Positions 17,566-26,707 of a DNA stretch of 64,000 nt are shown here, in pieces (the stretch's first letter is position 1; each line of letters starts with the position of its first letter). The DNA is from Amycolatopsis sacchari. Lineage in GTDB: Bacteria; Actinomycetota; Actinomycetes; Mycobacteriales; Pseudonocardiaceae. Location of the stretch: assembly GCF_900114035.1 (NCBI RefSeq), contig NZ_FORP01000024.1, positions 44,529-108,528 on the forward strand, read 5' to 3'. The position numbers and the translations under genes were made by a program. The notes under the pieces are model-generated. The model searched no databases and was not told the origin of the DNA. It saw only the letters and a program-made list of their open reading frames with translations.

Positions 17566-18462
17566 GTGACGACCATCGACTCCCCGCGTCCCGTCACCGG
17601 CGCCCCCCGGCCCGAGTACGAGAACCTCGGCGACGCGATCGCCCTGGCCGCCCGGCACACCCCGAAACGCCGTCTCGAACCCGCCGTGACCGTCGTCGTC
17701 CCTGCCAAGAACGAGGCAGCCAACCTGCGTGTGGTGCTGCCCGAGCTGCCCGAGGTGCACGAGGTCCTCGTCGTCGACGGGCACTCCGACGACGACACCG
17801 CCCGCGTCGCGCACGAGGTGCGGCCGGGCGTGCGGGTCATCCAGCAGACCCGGCGCGGCAAGGGCAACGCGCTCGCGTGCGGCTTCCTCGCGGCCACCGG
17901 CGACGTCATCGTCATGTTCGACGCCGACGGCTCCGCCGACCCCGCCGAGATCCCCCGCTTCGTGGACGCGCTCGTCGGCGGCGCCGACTTCGCCAAGGGC
18001 AGCCGGTTCGCGCCCGGCGGCGGCAGCCACGACATCACGGCGCTGCGCGCGGCCGGCAACTCGGGCCTCAACCGGCTGAGCAACACGCTGTTCAGCGGCG
18101 CCTTCACCGACCTGTGCTACGGCTACAACGCCTTCTGGCGGGACCTGGTGCCGCTCCTGGCGCTGCCGCCGGTGTTCGCCCCCGACGGGCCCGCGATGCG
18201 CTGGGGCGACGGGTTCGAGATCGAGACCGTGATCAACTGCCGGGTCGCCGCACTGGGGCTGTGGATCACCGAGGTGCCCAGCGTCGAGCGCGCGCGCATC
18301 CACGGCGAGACGAACCTGCGCACCTTCAGCGACGGCGGCCGGGTGCTGCGCACGCTCGTCGCCGAGTGGCAGCGGGTCGGCAAGCAGCGCCGCAGCCGCC
18401 GCTTCGGCACCTTCAACCCGTTGCCGCTGCCCGCCACCGAGAACGTGGGCGAGCCGGTATGA
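17566..18462 (+). CDS. Family 2 glycosyltransferase (DPM1/DpgS-like)
   Basis: A 298-residue cytoplasmic protein from GTG 17566. The GT-A domain is clear: VTVVVPAKNEAANL, EVLVVDGHSDDDT, GKGNALACGF and the metal-binding DADGSADP (DxD). It resembles dolichol-phosphate-mannose synthase-type transferases that move a sugar from a nucleotide donor to a polyprenyl phosphate or to a lipid-linked acceptor. No C-terminal membrane helices are visible, so it would associate with the membrane peripherally. It overlaps the next glycosyltransferase gene by 4 nt. Acceptor and donor are unknown. Confidence 0.9.
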   Translation: MTTIDSPRPVTGAPRPEYENLGDAIALAARHTPKRRLEPAVTVVVPAKNEAANLRVVLPELPEVHEVLVVDGHSDDDTARVAHEVRPGVRVIQQTRRGKGNALACGFLAATGDVIVMFDADGSADPAEIPRFVDALVGGADFAKGSRFAPGGGSHDITALRAAGNSGLNRLSNTLFSGAFTDLCYGYNAFWRDLVPLLALPPVFAPDGPAMRWGDGFEIETVINCRVAALGLWITEVPSVERARIHGETNLRTFSDGGRVLRTLVAEWQRVGKQRRSRRFGTFNPLPLPATENVGEPV

Positions 18463-20627
18463 GTCCCACCGAACCCGCGCCGACCGTCGTCCTGTGCGCC
18501 TACACCGAGCGCCGCTGGGACGACCTGGTGGCGGGGCTGTCGTCGCTGCGGGCGCAGACCGTGCGGCCGGGCGAGATCATCCTCGTCGTCGACCACAACC
18601 CCGAGCTGGAGCGGCGGGCGGCGGCGGAGTTCCCCGACGTCCTCGTCGTGCCCAACGCGGGGCGGCGCGGCCTGTCCGGTGCCCGCAACACCGCGATCGA
18701 GCTGGCCAAGGGTGAGGTCGTCGCGTTCCTCGACGACGACGCGGTGCCCGAACCGGACTGGCTCGAGCAGCTGCTCGCCGGGTACCGGGATCCGCGCGTG
18801 CTCGCGGTCGGCGGCTCCGCGCGGCCGGTGTGGCCGGACGGCGAACGCAGCCCGCTGCTGCCCGCGGGCGGCGACGGCACGGGGGAGCTGGACTGGGTCG
18901 TCGGCTGCACCTACACCGGGCAGCCGACCTCGGAGACGCCGGTGCGGAACCTGATGGGCTGCAACATGTCCTTCCGCCGCGAGGCGTTCCAGCTCGCCGG
19001 GCTGTTCACCGAGGACCTCGGCCGCGTCGGGCGGACCCCGCTCGGCTGCGAGGAGACCGAGCTGTGCATCCGGCTGCACCAGGCCTCGCCCGGTTCGGTC
19101 GTGTTGTTCCGCCCGGAGGCCGTCGTGCGGCACCGCGTCACCCCCGACCGGCTCACGTGGGGCTACCTGCGCCGCCGGGGCTGGGGCGAGGGCGTGTCGA
19201 AGGCGCTGGTCTCGCGGTCCGTCGGCGCCGACGCGGCGCTGGCGACGGAACGGGACTACCTCAGCCGGGTCATCCCGGCCGCCCTGCTGCGGGAGCTGGG
19301 CCGCCTGCTGCGCGGGCGCGGCTCCGGCGCGCTGGGCGTGCTCGCGCTCTGCCTGGTCGTGGGCTCGACCGCCGCGGGTTACGCGCGCGGGAAGCTGTCG
19401 CGCCGCCGGCTGAAGCTGGGTGCGCCGCCCAAGCTCGTGCACGGGCCCATCCACGTGGCCACTGTGGACATCAACCGGATGCCGGCACAGCTGCCGGTGC
19501 CCGCCCGCGCGGTGGGGCACTACCGCGCCGCGCAGGTGCTCGTGCGGGACGGGGACCGGACCTTAGACGTGGTGCTGCTGCCGGTGCGCCGCGGGGTGGT
19601 GCGGCTGGACCTGCTCGGCTTCGGCACGCCCGCCGCGCCGGCCCCCAAGCCCGACTTCGAGCGGCCGCTGATCAGCGTCGTGATCCCGACGGCGCACCGC
19701 AAGCAGCAGGCGGTCGCGAGCGTGCGCGCCGCGCTGGCGGCGGGGTACCCGCGGCTGGAGATCCTGGTCGTGGACAACCTGCCCGACGGCGAACCCTGGC
19801 TGCGCGAGGAGGTGGAGGCGCTCGGCGCGCGGTACCTGGTGGAGCCGCGCAAGGGCGTGAGCGTCGCCCGCAACACCGGCGCCCGCGAAAGCAAGGGCGA
19901 GTTCATCGCGTTCGTCGACGAGAACATCAGGGTCGAACCGGGCTGGTTCGACGCCGTGGCCGAGGAGTTCGTCGCCGACCCGCAGGTCGGCTGCGTCACC
20001 TCCATGGTGCTGCCGGCGAGCCTGGAGACCGACGCCGAGGTGCTGTTCGAGCGGCTTAAGGGGTACAGCCAGCACGTGCGCCGCCAGCGGCTCGACCGCG
20101 AGACCGTGCGCGAGGACCCGCTGTACCCGCTGTCGCTCGCGCGTTACGGTCCCGGCAGCTGCACCACGTGGCGCCGTTCGACGTTCGAGAGCCTGGGCGG
20201 GTACGACCCGCTGCTGGGCGCGGGCACGCCCGCGATGGCGGGGGAGGACCTCGACCTGTTCGTGCGGCTGGCCCGCGCCGACGGCACCGTCGTCTACACG
20301 CCCCACGCCGTGGCGCGGCACACCCACCGCGCCGACTGGCTGGAGCTGCGGGAGCAGATGCGCGGCTACGGCGTCGGGCTCACCGCGATGCTGCTGCTGT
20401 CCGTGCTGCGCCGGCCGATCGGGGTGTTCTCGATCCTGCGGCGGATCCCGCGTGGTGCGGCCCGCCTCGCCGCCCGCACGCCCGAGCTGCCGCTGTCCGA
20501 CCGCGCCGCGCGCTCGCGGCTGCGCCAGCTGCGCCGCGACGAGCGCTCCGGCATGCTCAGCGGGCCGGTCGCGCTGGCGAAGGCGTGGCGGCGGTACCGG
20601 TTCGGGGCCCGGTCGGGCCATCGGTAA
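18459..20627 (+). CDS. Bifunctional protein with two family 2 glycosyltransferase domains
   Basis: ATG 18459 (MSPTEPAPTVVLCAYTE) overlaps the previous stop by 4 nt; 722 residues. The first GT2 domain spans about residues 8-240, with FLDDDAVPEPDWL as the DxD block and GCEETELCIRLH later. A hydrophobic segment (GVLALCLVVGSTAAGYARG) follows. The second GT2 domain spans about 405-640, with ISVVIPTAHRKQQAV, VEPRKGVSVARNTGARE, FVDENIRVEPGW and MAGEDLDLFVRLARADG. Two-domain GT2 proteins often build alternating or repeated linkages. In the second domain the usual DxD is DEN, so its donor binding may differ. It probably extends the repeat unit on its lipid carrier. Confidence 0.9.
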   Translation: MSPTEPAPTVVLCAYTERRWDDLVAGLSSLRAQTVRPGEIILVVDHNPELERRAAAEFPDVLVVPNAGRRGLSGARNTAIELAKGEVVAFLDDDAVPEPDWLEQLLAGYRDPRVLAVGGSARPVWPDGERSPLLPAGGDGTGELDWVVGCTYTGQPTSETPVRNLMGCNMSFRREAFQLAGLFTEDLGRVGRTPLGCEETELCIRLHQASPGSVVLFRPEAVVRHRVTPDRLTWGYLRRRGWGEGVSKALVSRSVGADAALATERDYLSRVIPAALLRELGRLLRGRGSGALGVLALCLVVGSTAAGYARGKLSRRRLKLGAPPKLVHGPIHVATVDINRMPAQLPVPARAVGHYRAAQVLVRDGDRTLDVVLLPVRRGVVRLDLLGFGTPAAPAPKPDFERPLISVVIPTAHRKQQAVASVRAALAAGYPRLEILVVDNLPDGEPWLREEVEALGARYLVEPRKGVSVARNTGARESKGEFIAFVDENIRVEPGWFDAVAEEFVADPQVGCVTSMVLPASLETDAEVLFERLKGYSQHVRRQRLDRETVREDPLYPLSLARYGPGSCTTWRRSTFESLGGYDPLLGAGTPAMAGEDLDLFVRLARADGTVVYTPHAVARHTHRADWLELREQMRGYGVGLTAMLLLSVLRRPIGVFSILRRIPRGAARLAARTPELPLSDRAARSRLRQLRRDERSGMLSGPVALAKAWRRYRFGARSGHR

Positions 20628-20660
20628 CCATAGGCAGGGGCAGGAGAGAAGAGGCGGCGG

Positions 20661-21026
20661 GTGCTCGAGCAACTGAGGAACCGGCGGATCACCGCCTATT
20701 GCCTGCTCGGCGTCTGCCTGCTGACCGTGCTGTTCGTCGTCACCGGGCTGACCACCCCCGTGCGCACGCTGCTGGTGCTGGTGTTCGTCACCACCGCGCC
20801 CGGCTGGGCGCTGATCTCCTACGTCAACGTGCGGCACGTGTCGGTGACGTGGATCAGCGCGGTCGGCCTGTCGCTCGCGCTCACCCTCGTGGTGGCGCAG
20901 ATGCTGGTGCTCACCCACGCCTGGCACCCGGAGGCGGCGGTCGTCGTGCTGGCGGTGCTGACGTCGGCGCTGCTGGCGCACCACGTCGTGCGCAGCAGGC
21001 CACCCCGTGAGGCCGGTGCCCGGTGA
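20661..21026 (+). CDS. Small integral membrane protein of the polysaccharide cluster
   Basis: A 121-residue protein from GTG 20661, preceded by GGAGAGAAGAGG. It is almost entirely hydrophobic, with about four predicted membrane segments (AYCLLGVCLLTVLFVVTGL, LLVLVFVTTAPGWALISYV, WISAVGLSLALTLVVAQML, AAVVVLAVLTSALLAHHVV). I do not recognise a family. It overlaps the flippase gene by 4 nt, so it is probably made together with it and may assist flippase or polymerase function. Confidence 0.75.
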   Translation: MLEQLRNRRITAYCLLGVCLLTVLFVVTGLTTPVRTLLVLVFVTTAPGWALISYVNVRHVSVTWISAVGLSLALTLVVAQMLVLTHAWHPEAAVVVLAVLTSALLAHHVVRSRPPREAGAR

Positions 21027-22288
21027 CCCGCTGGCCCCGCCTGCGCACGCGCCCGCAGGCCCCGCTCGATGCCGCGCGCTCCGGACGGGGCATGCTCGCC
21101 GACGGGCTCGCGCTGTCGGCCAGCGCGGCGATCAGCGCGGTCGCCGGGATGGTGGGCTGGATCCTCGCCGCCTGGCTGCTGCCCGCGGCCGACGTCGGGC
21201 ACACCTCGGCGTTCGTCTCCGGGATCCTGCTGGTCGCCGGCATCGCCGAACTGGGGCTCGGGCCCGCGGTGCTGCGGTGGCTGCCGCGCTCGGGTGCGCT
21301 GCGGCCGGTGCTGCTCAAGCGCACGTACCTGCTGGTGCTCGCGGGCGGGCTGGTCGGGGCGGTCGTGTTCGTCCTCGTGCCCGCAGGCGGTGAGGTCGCC
21401 GGGCACGTCACCGGGGGCTGGTGGCTGTTCCTGGTCGCCGCGACCGCGTGGACGGTGTTCCAGTTCCAGGACGCGGTGCTCACCGGGGTCGGCAGGGCGC
21501 GCTGGGTGCCCGTCGAGAACGGGCTGTTCGCGCTGGCCAGGCTGGTCGTGCTGGTGGTGCTCGCGCCGCTGGTGGGCGGGCTCGGGCTCGTGTTGTCCTG
21601 GCTGGTGCCGACCGTGCTGACGGTGCTCGTGGTGACGGCGCTGGTGTTCCGCCGGCTGCGCCCGCAGGAGGAGCCGGGAGTGCTGCCGGACCGCCGTGAG
21701 GTGGTGCGGCTGCTCGGGCCGACGTACCCGGGGACGGTGTGCGTCGTCGTGCTCTACAACCTCGTCCCGCTGATCATGCTGCACCGCTTCGGCGCCGACG
21801 CGAACGCGGTGTTCTTCGTGGTCTGGACCGCGATCAACGCACTGGACCTGGCGGCGACGATGTTCGTCAACCCGCTGGTGGTGCGCCTGTCCGCCGAGCC
21901 GGAGCACGCCCGTGAGCTGGTGCGCGGCACGGCGGCGCGGCTGGCCGCGGTGTTCGTGCCGCTCCTGCTGCTCGGCGGTCTGCTGGCCGGGGTGGCGCTG
22001 ATGATCTTCGGGCCGGAGTACACCTCGGGCACCGGGCTGTTGCGGACGCTGCTCGCGGCGCAGGCGCCCCGCCTGGTCGTGCTCGTCGCGATCGCGGTGC
22101 ACCTCGGGCAGGGCCGGGGGTCGGGCGTGGCGGTGCTGCACGCGCTCACCGCGGCGCTGGCCGTCGTGTTCGCGCTGGTGCTGCCGACGACCGCGGCGTT
22201 CGGGATCGGGCTGCTGGCCGGGCAGTGCGGGCTGGCCGCCGTCGTGCTGCTCGACCTGCGCCGCCGCCTGCGGGAGGCGCGCGCGTGA
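21023..22288 (+). CDS. Oligosaccharide flippase (Wzx/MOP superfamily-like)
   Basis: A 421-residue polytopic protein from GTG 21023 with roughly 11-12 membrane segments and the MOP-type opening GMLADGLALSASAAISAVAGM ... WLLPAADVGHTSAFVSGILL. MOP-family flippases move lipid-linked oligosaccharide repeat units across the cytoplasmic membrane. Its place between glycosyltransferases and the large polytopic protein fits that role. Start and end overlap the flanking genes by 4 nt. Exporter specificity cannot be read from sequence. Confidence 0.85.
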   Translation: MTRWPRLRTRPQAPLDAARSGRGMLADGLALSASAAISAVAGMVGWILAAWLLPAADVGHTSAFVSGILLVAGIAELGLGPAVLRWLPRSGALRPVLLKRTYLLVLAGGLVGAVVFVLVPAGGEVAGHVTGGWWLFLVAATAWTVFQFQDAVLTGVGRARWVPVENGLFALARLVVLVVLAPLVGGLGLVLSWLVPTVLTVLVVTALVFRRLRPQEEPGVLPDRREVVRLLGPTYPGTVCVVVLYNLVPLIMLHRFGADANAVFFVVWTAINALDLAATMFVNPLVVRLSAEPEHARELVRGTAARLAAVFVPLLLLGGLLAGVALMIFGPEYTSGTGLLRTLLAAQAPRLVVLVAIAVHLGQGRGSGVAVLHALTAALAVVFALVLPTTAAFGIGLLAGQCGLAAVVLLDLRRRLREARA

Positions 22289-24273
22289 GCGTCGCGACCC
22301 GGTTCCTGCGGCCGTTCCGCCCGGACCGGCCGGTGCGCCGGTACCCGGGCACGAACCGGCCGATGCACTACCCGTCGCCGGGCGACCAGACCCGCTACAT
22401 CCCGTCGACCGGCAGCCTGACCCCGCCCGAGGAGATGCCCGTCCGGCCACGCGCGGTGCGGCCACGGCCGGGCCCGGGGCCGGGGAAGCCGGCCATCCTG
22501 GCGGACCCGTTCTTCGGGCCGGGGCTCGCCGGTGTCTCGGTGATCCTCTGGGTGGTGGGCCTGCACCCGGTACCGCCGTCGGCGATCGGGCCGATCGGGC
22601 TGATCGCGAACCTGTCGGTCCCCACCCTGCTCGCGTACCCGCTGCTGGTCGCCGCGGTGGTGCTGGAACTGCTCCGGTACCAGCCGCGCACGTGGTTCAT
22701 GTCGGGCTACACGCTGCTCGGCGTCGTGTTCGTCTACGGCGTGCAGCCCGCCGTCGAGGAGATCGCCCGGCTGCCGACCGCGTGGCTGCACTCCGGTTTC
22801 GCCGAGTACATCGCGAACCACGGTGAGGTGCTGCAGGGCTACGACGCCCGCTTCTCCTGGGCCGGGTTCTTCTCGCTGGTCGCGATGATCACCAAGGCCG
22901 CCGGGATCCCGAACGCGCTGCCGCTGCTGAACTGGGCCCCGGTCGTGTTCGCCGGCCTGATGGTGCTCGGCGTGCGCGCGCTCGCGGTGTCGGCGCTGGG
23001 CAACCGGCGGGCCTCGTGGTTCGCGCCGTGGCTGTTCCTGGCGGGGAACTGGACCGAGCAGGACTACTTCTCCCCGCAGGCCACCGCCATGGTGCTGATG
23101 CTGGCCGCGCTCACCCTCACGTTCCGGCACCTCGTGCGGCCGCGGCTCACCGAACCGGTGAAGGCCCGGCTGCGCGTGCGGCTGGCCCCCCGGTCGAGCC
23201 CCAAGGCGCGGCTCGTCGCGCAGGGCGCGGTCGTGCTGATCGCGCTCGGGCTCGCGCCGACCCACCAGCTCACCCCGTTCGTGCTGGCCGGGATGCTGCT
23301 GTTGCTGCTGCTGTTCGGGCGGCTGTGGCCGGCGTGGCTGCCGTTCGTGGTGTTCGGCGCCGCCGTCGTGTGGTTCTCGCTCGGGGCGACGGACTTCTGG
23401 AGCGGGCAGCTCATCCAGATGATCCTCAGCCCGCTCGGCGACGTCAGCTCGTCCGTGGACCAGGGGATCTTCAGCAGGCTGTCCGGCGACGTCGGGCACC
23501 TGGTCGTGCTGCTCATCCGCATCGCGGCCAGCGGCTACGTCGCCGCGCTGGCGTTGCTGGGCATCCTCGCCATGCGCCGGGACAACCTGAAGTCGTGGCT
23601 GCTGCCCACGCTGTGCGCCGCGCCGTTCGGGCTCGCGCTCGTGCAGTCCTACGGCGGCGAGGTGTTCATGCGCTGCTTCCTGTTCGCCCTGCCGATCATG
23701 GCGCTGCCCGGCGCGATCCTGCTGGAGCGGGCGCTGACCGAGGCGCGGCGGCTGCGCTGGCGCAACCGCCCCCGGCGCACGATGGCGGTCGCCGCGATCC
23801 CGTGGCTCGCGCTCACGGTGCTGGCAGGCATGACGCTGGTCGCGCGCGGCGGCAACGACGCGTACACGTCCATGAGCAGGCAGGACTTCGCCGCCGCCTC
23901 GTGGGCGGTCGGCCAGGCGCAGCCGGGGCAGCGGGTGGACTCGCTGGTCAACGCCGTGCCGAGCGCGTTCGCCAGGGTCGGCGAGGTGGAGCAGTCCGAG
24001 GCGGACATCTACTGCGCCGACCTCGTGCACGTGCCCGCCGCCGTCGAGTGCCTGCAGGAGAAGGGGCCCGACTACCTTGTGCTCACCGGGCCGCAGTTCG
24101 CGTACCTGGAGATCCTGAACGCGGCGGCCCCGGGCTACGAGCAGCAGCTGCTGCAGGGCCTGCAGGCGAGCAGGCTCTACCGGGTCGTGTTCAACGACGA
24201 CGGCGCGCTGGTCCTGGGCAGGGCCAACGAGGCCATGCCGAACCCCCAGCCCGCGGAGGGAGGAACGGGATGA
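22285..24273 (+). CDS. Large polytopic membrane protein, possible glycan polymerase or GT-C-like glycosyltransferase
   Basis: GTG 22285 overlaps the flippase stop; 662 residues. A cytoplasmic basic N-terminus of about 85 residues is followed by roughly 12 membrane segments, ending at TMAVAAIPWLALTVLAGMTL. After that comes a C-terminal soluble region of about 150 residues containing SRQDFAAASWAVGQAQPGQRV and two cysteines (DIYCADL, AVECLQ). The topology resembles GT-C transferases and Wzy-like polymerases, and the luminal-type tail suggests an extracytoplasmic domain. I cannot assign a family by motif. Being directly after the flippase, polymerisation or outside-face glycosylation of the repeat unit is the most plausible role. 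Confidence 0.72.
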   Translation: MSVATRFLRPFRPDRPVRRYPGTNRPMHYPSPGDQTRYIPSTGSLTPPEEMPVRPRAVRPRPGPGPGKPAILADPFFGPGLAGVSVILWVVGLHPVPPSAIGPIGLIANLSVPTLLAYPLLVAAVVLELLRYQPRTWFMSGYTLLGVVFVYGVQPAVEEIARLPTAWLHSGFAEYIANHGEVLQGYDARFSWAGFFSLVAMITKAAGIPNALPLLNWAPVVFAGLMVLGVRALAVSALGNRRASWFAPWLFLAGNWTEQDYFSPQATAMVLMLAALTLTFRHLVRPRLTEPVKARLRVRLAPRSSPKARLVAQGAVVLIALGLAPTHQLTPFVLAGMLLLLLLFGRLWPAWLPFVVFGAAVVWFSLGATDFWSGQLIQMILSPLGDVSSSVDQGIFSRLSGDVGHLVVLLIRIAASGYVAALALLGILAMRRDNLKSWLLPTLCAAPFGLALVQSYGGEVFMRCFLFALPIMALPGAILLERALTEARRLRWRNRPRRTMAVAAIPWLALTVLAGMTLVARGGNDAYTSMSRQDFAAASWAVGQAQPGQRVDSLVNAVPSAFARVGEVEQSEADIYCADLVHVPAAVECLQEKGPDYLVLTGPQFAYLEILNAAAPGYEQQLLQGLQASRLYRVVFNDDGALVLGRANEAMPNPQPAEGGTG

Positions 24274-24500
24274 GCGCGGGGGACGTGCTGACGCTGCTCA
24301 CCGCGGTCTGCGGGGTGGCGCTGCTGGTCGTGCTGGTGGTGCGTACCGTGCTGAAGGAGATCGCCGTCGGGCGCCGCTCGACGGACTCGGCGAGCGCGCG
24401 CACCTCCCGCATCAGGACGCTCGACTTCGTCGCGGTCGGCCTGACGGTGTTCACCGTGGCCGGGGCGATCGCGCGGATCGTGGTGGGCCTGACGGGATGA
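24270..24500 (+). CDS. Small two-helix membrane protein
   Basis: A 76-residue protein from ATG 24270, preceded by GGAGGGAGGAACGGG and overlapping the previous stop by 4 nt. It has two membrane helices (VLTLLTAVCGVALLVVLVV and FVAVGLTVFTVAGAIARIV) around a short basic loop. No family recognised. Strong ribosome binding and coupling argue it is real, possibly an accessory subunit of the large membrane protein before it. It ends 5 nt before the stop of the convergent glycosidase gene. Confidence 0.7.
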   Translation: MSAGDVLTLLTAVCGVALLVVLVVRTVLKEIAVGRRSTDSASARTSRIRTLDFVAVGLTVFTVAGAIARIVVGLTG

Positions 24501-24505
24501 GCGCG

Positions 24506-25747
24506 TCAGCCGAGGGTGACGGCGAACGGCGGGAGGCTTTCGGTCACCCCGTCGAGGTGGAGCAGCTGCGCGGAGGCCGACAGGTTCACCGTGAGGGTCT
24601 GCCCCGCGTCGACGAACCGGAGCAGCGCCTGCGGCACGTCCCGCACGATCTGGACGACGCCCGCCCGCAGCCGCGGCACCAGCCAGCTCCACGCCTTCGT
24701 CAGGCTCGTCGGGCAGATCGGGCCGTCCGCCGGGTCGGTCCACAGTGCACCGTAGGGCAGGCCGGCCTCGGCCTGCGGCTGCCACAGCAGCATCGCGGAG
24801 GCGCCGCCCTCGGCGGCCCGCGCGACCGCGTCGAGCGTGGCGGCGGCCCTGGCCTCGTCCGTGTTGTCGGCCGCGTCCGGGTAGAACTCCGCCCACCACA
24901 CCGGCAGCCCGGTCAGCTTGCGGACCCAGCGGGTGGCGTCGGTGTAGAAAGCGCTCGCAGCGCCGGGCGAGGTGATCAGCCCCTGGTCCCAGGTCCGCGT
25001 GGAGCCGTCGACGGCCACGAAGTCGGCGCCGTGCTTGTGCGTGTTCCAGTACCGGTAGAACGACAGCACGCGCTCGTCGACGCGCCCGCAGGGGCCCGCG
25101 ATCGCGGAGCCGGTGTTGCCCATCGCGAACAGCGTGAGCACCGCGTACGGCCCGCCGATCTCCGCGTCGGGGCGCACCTTCTTCACCGCGTCGTAGACCT
25201 GGTTGTAGAACTCGGTGAACCCCTCCGCGTCCCACGTGTTGCCCGCGGTGTCCCAGAACCCCTTGAGCTCGTTCCACACCTGGAAGTAGTGCACCTGCGG
25301 GTAGCGCTCCGCGACGCGGGCCGCGAGCTCGGCGAAGTCGGCGTAGTGCGCGGGCAGCGGCGCGTCGGTCAGCCGGTTCCAGTCCGTGCTGCCCGCTTTC
25401 CCGCCTTTCATCCAGTCCGGCGCGCAGCACAGCGTCAGCACCGGGGTGCCGCCGGTGCGCTCGATCAGGTCCATCCGACTGTCCAGACTGGACCAGTCGT
25501 ACTCGCCGGGGGCGGGCTCGGGGTTGAGCGCGCCGAAGCCCATGATGTGCTGGTTCTGCAGCATGGGGGCGGAGCTGAGGATCTGCTCCCCGGCGGCGCG
25601 GTCCTCCTCCGGGAGCCACGAGCCGAGGCTGTGCTGACCGTGCGTGACGCCGAGCATCATCTGCACGGGCTGGTCCGGTCCGGCCACCAGGGGCAGGAAC
25701 GACCCGATACCGGTCAGCACGGTCGCTACCAACGCAAAACCTTTCAC
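24506..25747 (-). CDS. GH39-like (clan GH-A) glycoside hydrolase with signal/anchor segment
   Basis: From GTG 25747 it is 413 residues; a longer ORF to 25852 would run into the divergent glycosyltransferase and adds an Arg-rich leader, so the shorter form is preferred, although no clear ribosome binding site is seen. The N-terminus VKGFALVATVLTGIGSFLPL is a signal peptide or membrane anchor. It has a TIM-barrel hydrolase pattern with acid/base Glu in FQVWNELKG and candidate nucleophile Glu in VWWAEFYPD, as in xylosidase/iduronidase-like GH39 enzymes. It is probably secreted to trim or remodel the glycan made by this cluster. It is convergent with the genes on its left and divergent from the GT2 gene at 25813. 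Confidence 0.8.
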   Translation of the reverse strand: MKGFALVATVLTGIGSFLPLVAGPDQPVQMMLGVTHGQHSLGSWLPEEDRAAGEQILSSAPMLQNQHIMGFGALNPEPAPGEYDWSSLDSRMDLIERTGGTPVLTLCCAPDWMKGGKAGSTDWNRLTDAPLPAHYADFAELAARVAERYPQVHYFQVWNELKGFWDTAGNTWDAEGFTEFYNQVYDAVKKVRPDAEIGGPYAVLTLFAMGNTGSAIAGPCGRVDERVLSFYRYWNTHKHGADFVAVDGSTRTWDQGLITSPGAASAFYTDATRWVRKLTGLPVWWAEFYPDAADNTDEARAAATLDAVARAAEGGASAMLLWQPQAEAGLPYGALWTDPADGPICPTSLTKAWSWLVPRLRAGVVQIVRDVPQALLRFVDAGQTLTVNLSASAQLLHLDGVTESLPPFAVTLG

Positions 25748-25812
25748 ATATCCGAGTCTGAGCGAGCGCCGGCGACGGCGCCTTCCGAAAATTCCGCCCA
25801 GAGGGGGAAAGT

Positions 25813-26691
25813 GTGGTGAAAAATCCCGAAGTCTCGGTCTGTGTCCCGGCATACCAGGCCGAACGATACCTGGCGGGGACCCTCCGCAGCGTGCTCGCGC
25901 AGAGTTTCCGGAACTTCGAGCTCGTCGTGGTGGACAACGCCAGCACCGACCGGACCGCCGAGATCCTCCGCCAGTTCGACGACCCCCGCCTGCGGGTGGT
26001 GCGCAACCGCGCCGTGCTGCCGGTGGCGGACAACTGGAACCGGGCGGTCGCCGAGTCGCGGGCGCCGCTGGTGAAGCTGCTGTGTGCCGACGACCTGCTC
26101 CACCCGCGCTGCCTGGAGTGGCAGCACGCCGTGCTCACGCGGGATCCCGGGCTCGCGCTGGTGTGCGGGCGGCGCACGATGGTCAACGAGGAGTCCCGTC
26201 CGATGAGCCGCAACCGCGGCCTGCGCGGGCTGCTGGGCAGGCACGCGAGCGAGGACGTGGTGCGGCGGGTCGTCCGCCACGGGGGCAACCCGCTGGGGGA
26301 ACCGGCGGCGGCGCTGTTCCGCAGGCTGGACTTCGACGCGGTGGGCGGGTTCGACGGGCGCTGGAAGTTCCCGATGGACCTCGCGCTGTGGGTGCGGCTG
26401 CTGGAACGCGGCGACTTCTACGGCATGCGGCAGTCGGTGGCGGCCTTCCGGATCAGCCGGGGTTCGCTGTCCGACGCGCTCGACGACACCGGGTACGCCG
26501 AGCAGCGGAGGCTGACCGGCGAGATCGCGGGCACGCCGGAGTGGCGGGTGCGCAAGCGGGACCGGCTGGTCGGCGCGGCGAAGGCGCCCAGCGCGCGGCT
26601 GCGGCGGCAGGCGTTGTTCGTGGTCGCCAGGGCGCAGGGGCGGCGCACTGATCGTGATGTGACGGCCACCGCAGATCACCCAGAAGAGTGA
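25813..26691 (+). CDS. Family 2 glycosyltransferase
   Basis: A 292-residue protein from GTG 25813 (GAGGGGG upstream; GTG 25816 also possible). The GT-A signature is VSVCVPAYQAERYLAGTL, FELVVVDNASTDRT and LLCADDLLHPRCL, where ADD takes the DxD position. GFDGRWKFPMDLALWVRLL is the acceptor-side block. There are no membrane helices, so it acts in the cytoplasm on a lipid-linked intermediate. The gene is transcribed divergently from the glycosidase and is followed 16 nt later by the GH16 gene. Confidence 0.9.
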   Translation: MVKNPEVSVCVPAYQAERYLAGTLRSVLAQSFRNFELVVVDNASTDRTAEILRQFDDPRLRVVRNRAVLPVADNWNRAVAESRAPLVKLLCADDLLHPRCLEWQHAVLTRDPGLALVCGRRTMVNEESRPMSRNRGLRGLLGRHASEDVVRRVVRHGGNPLGEPAAALFRRLDFDAVGGFDGRWKFPMDLALWVRLLERGDFYGMRQSVAAFRISRGSLSDALDDTGYAEQRRLTGEIAGTPEWRVRKRDRLVGAAKAPSARLRRQALFVVARAQGRRTDRDVTATADHPEE

Positions 26692-26707
26692 GGTAGGTTT
26701 CACGGCC

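Noticed and set aside
21754..24030. 758-codon minus-strand ORF rich in Gln, His, Arg and Pro
   Set aside because: Antisense to the flippase and the large membrane protein; composition is that of a shadow frame.
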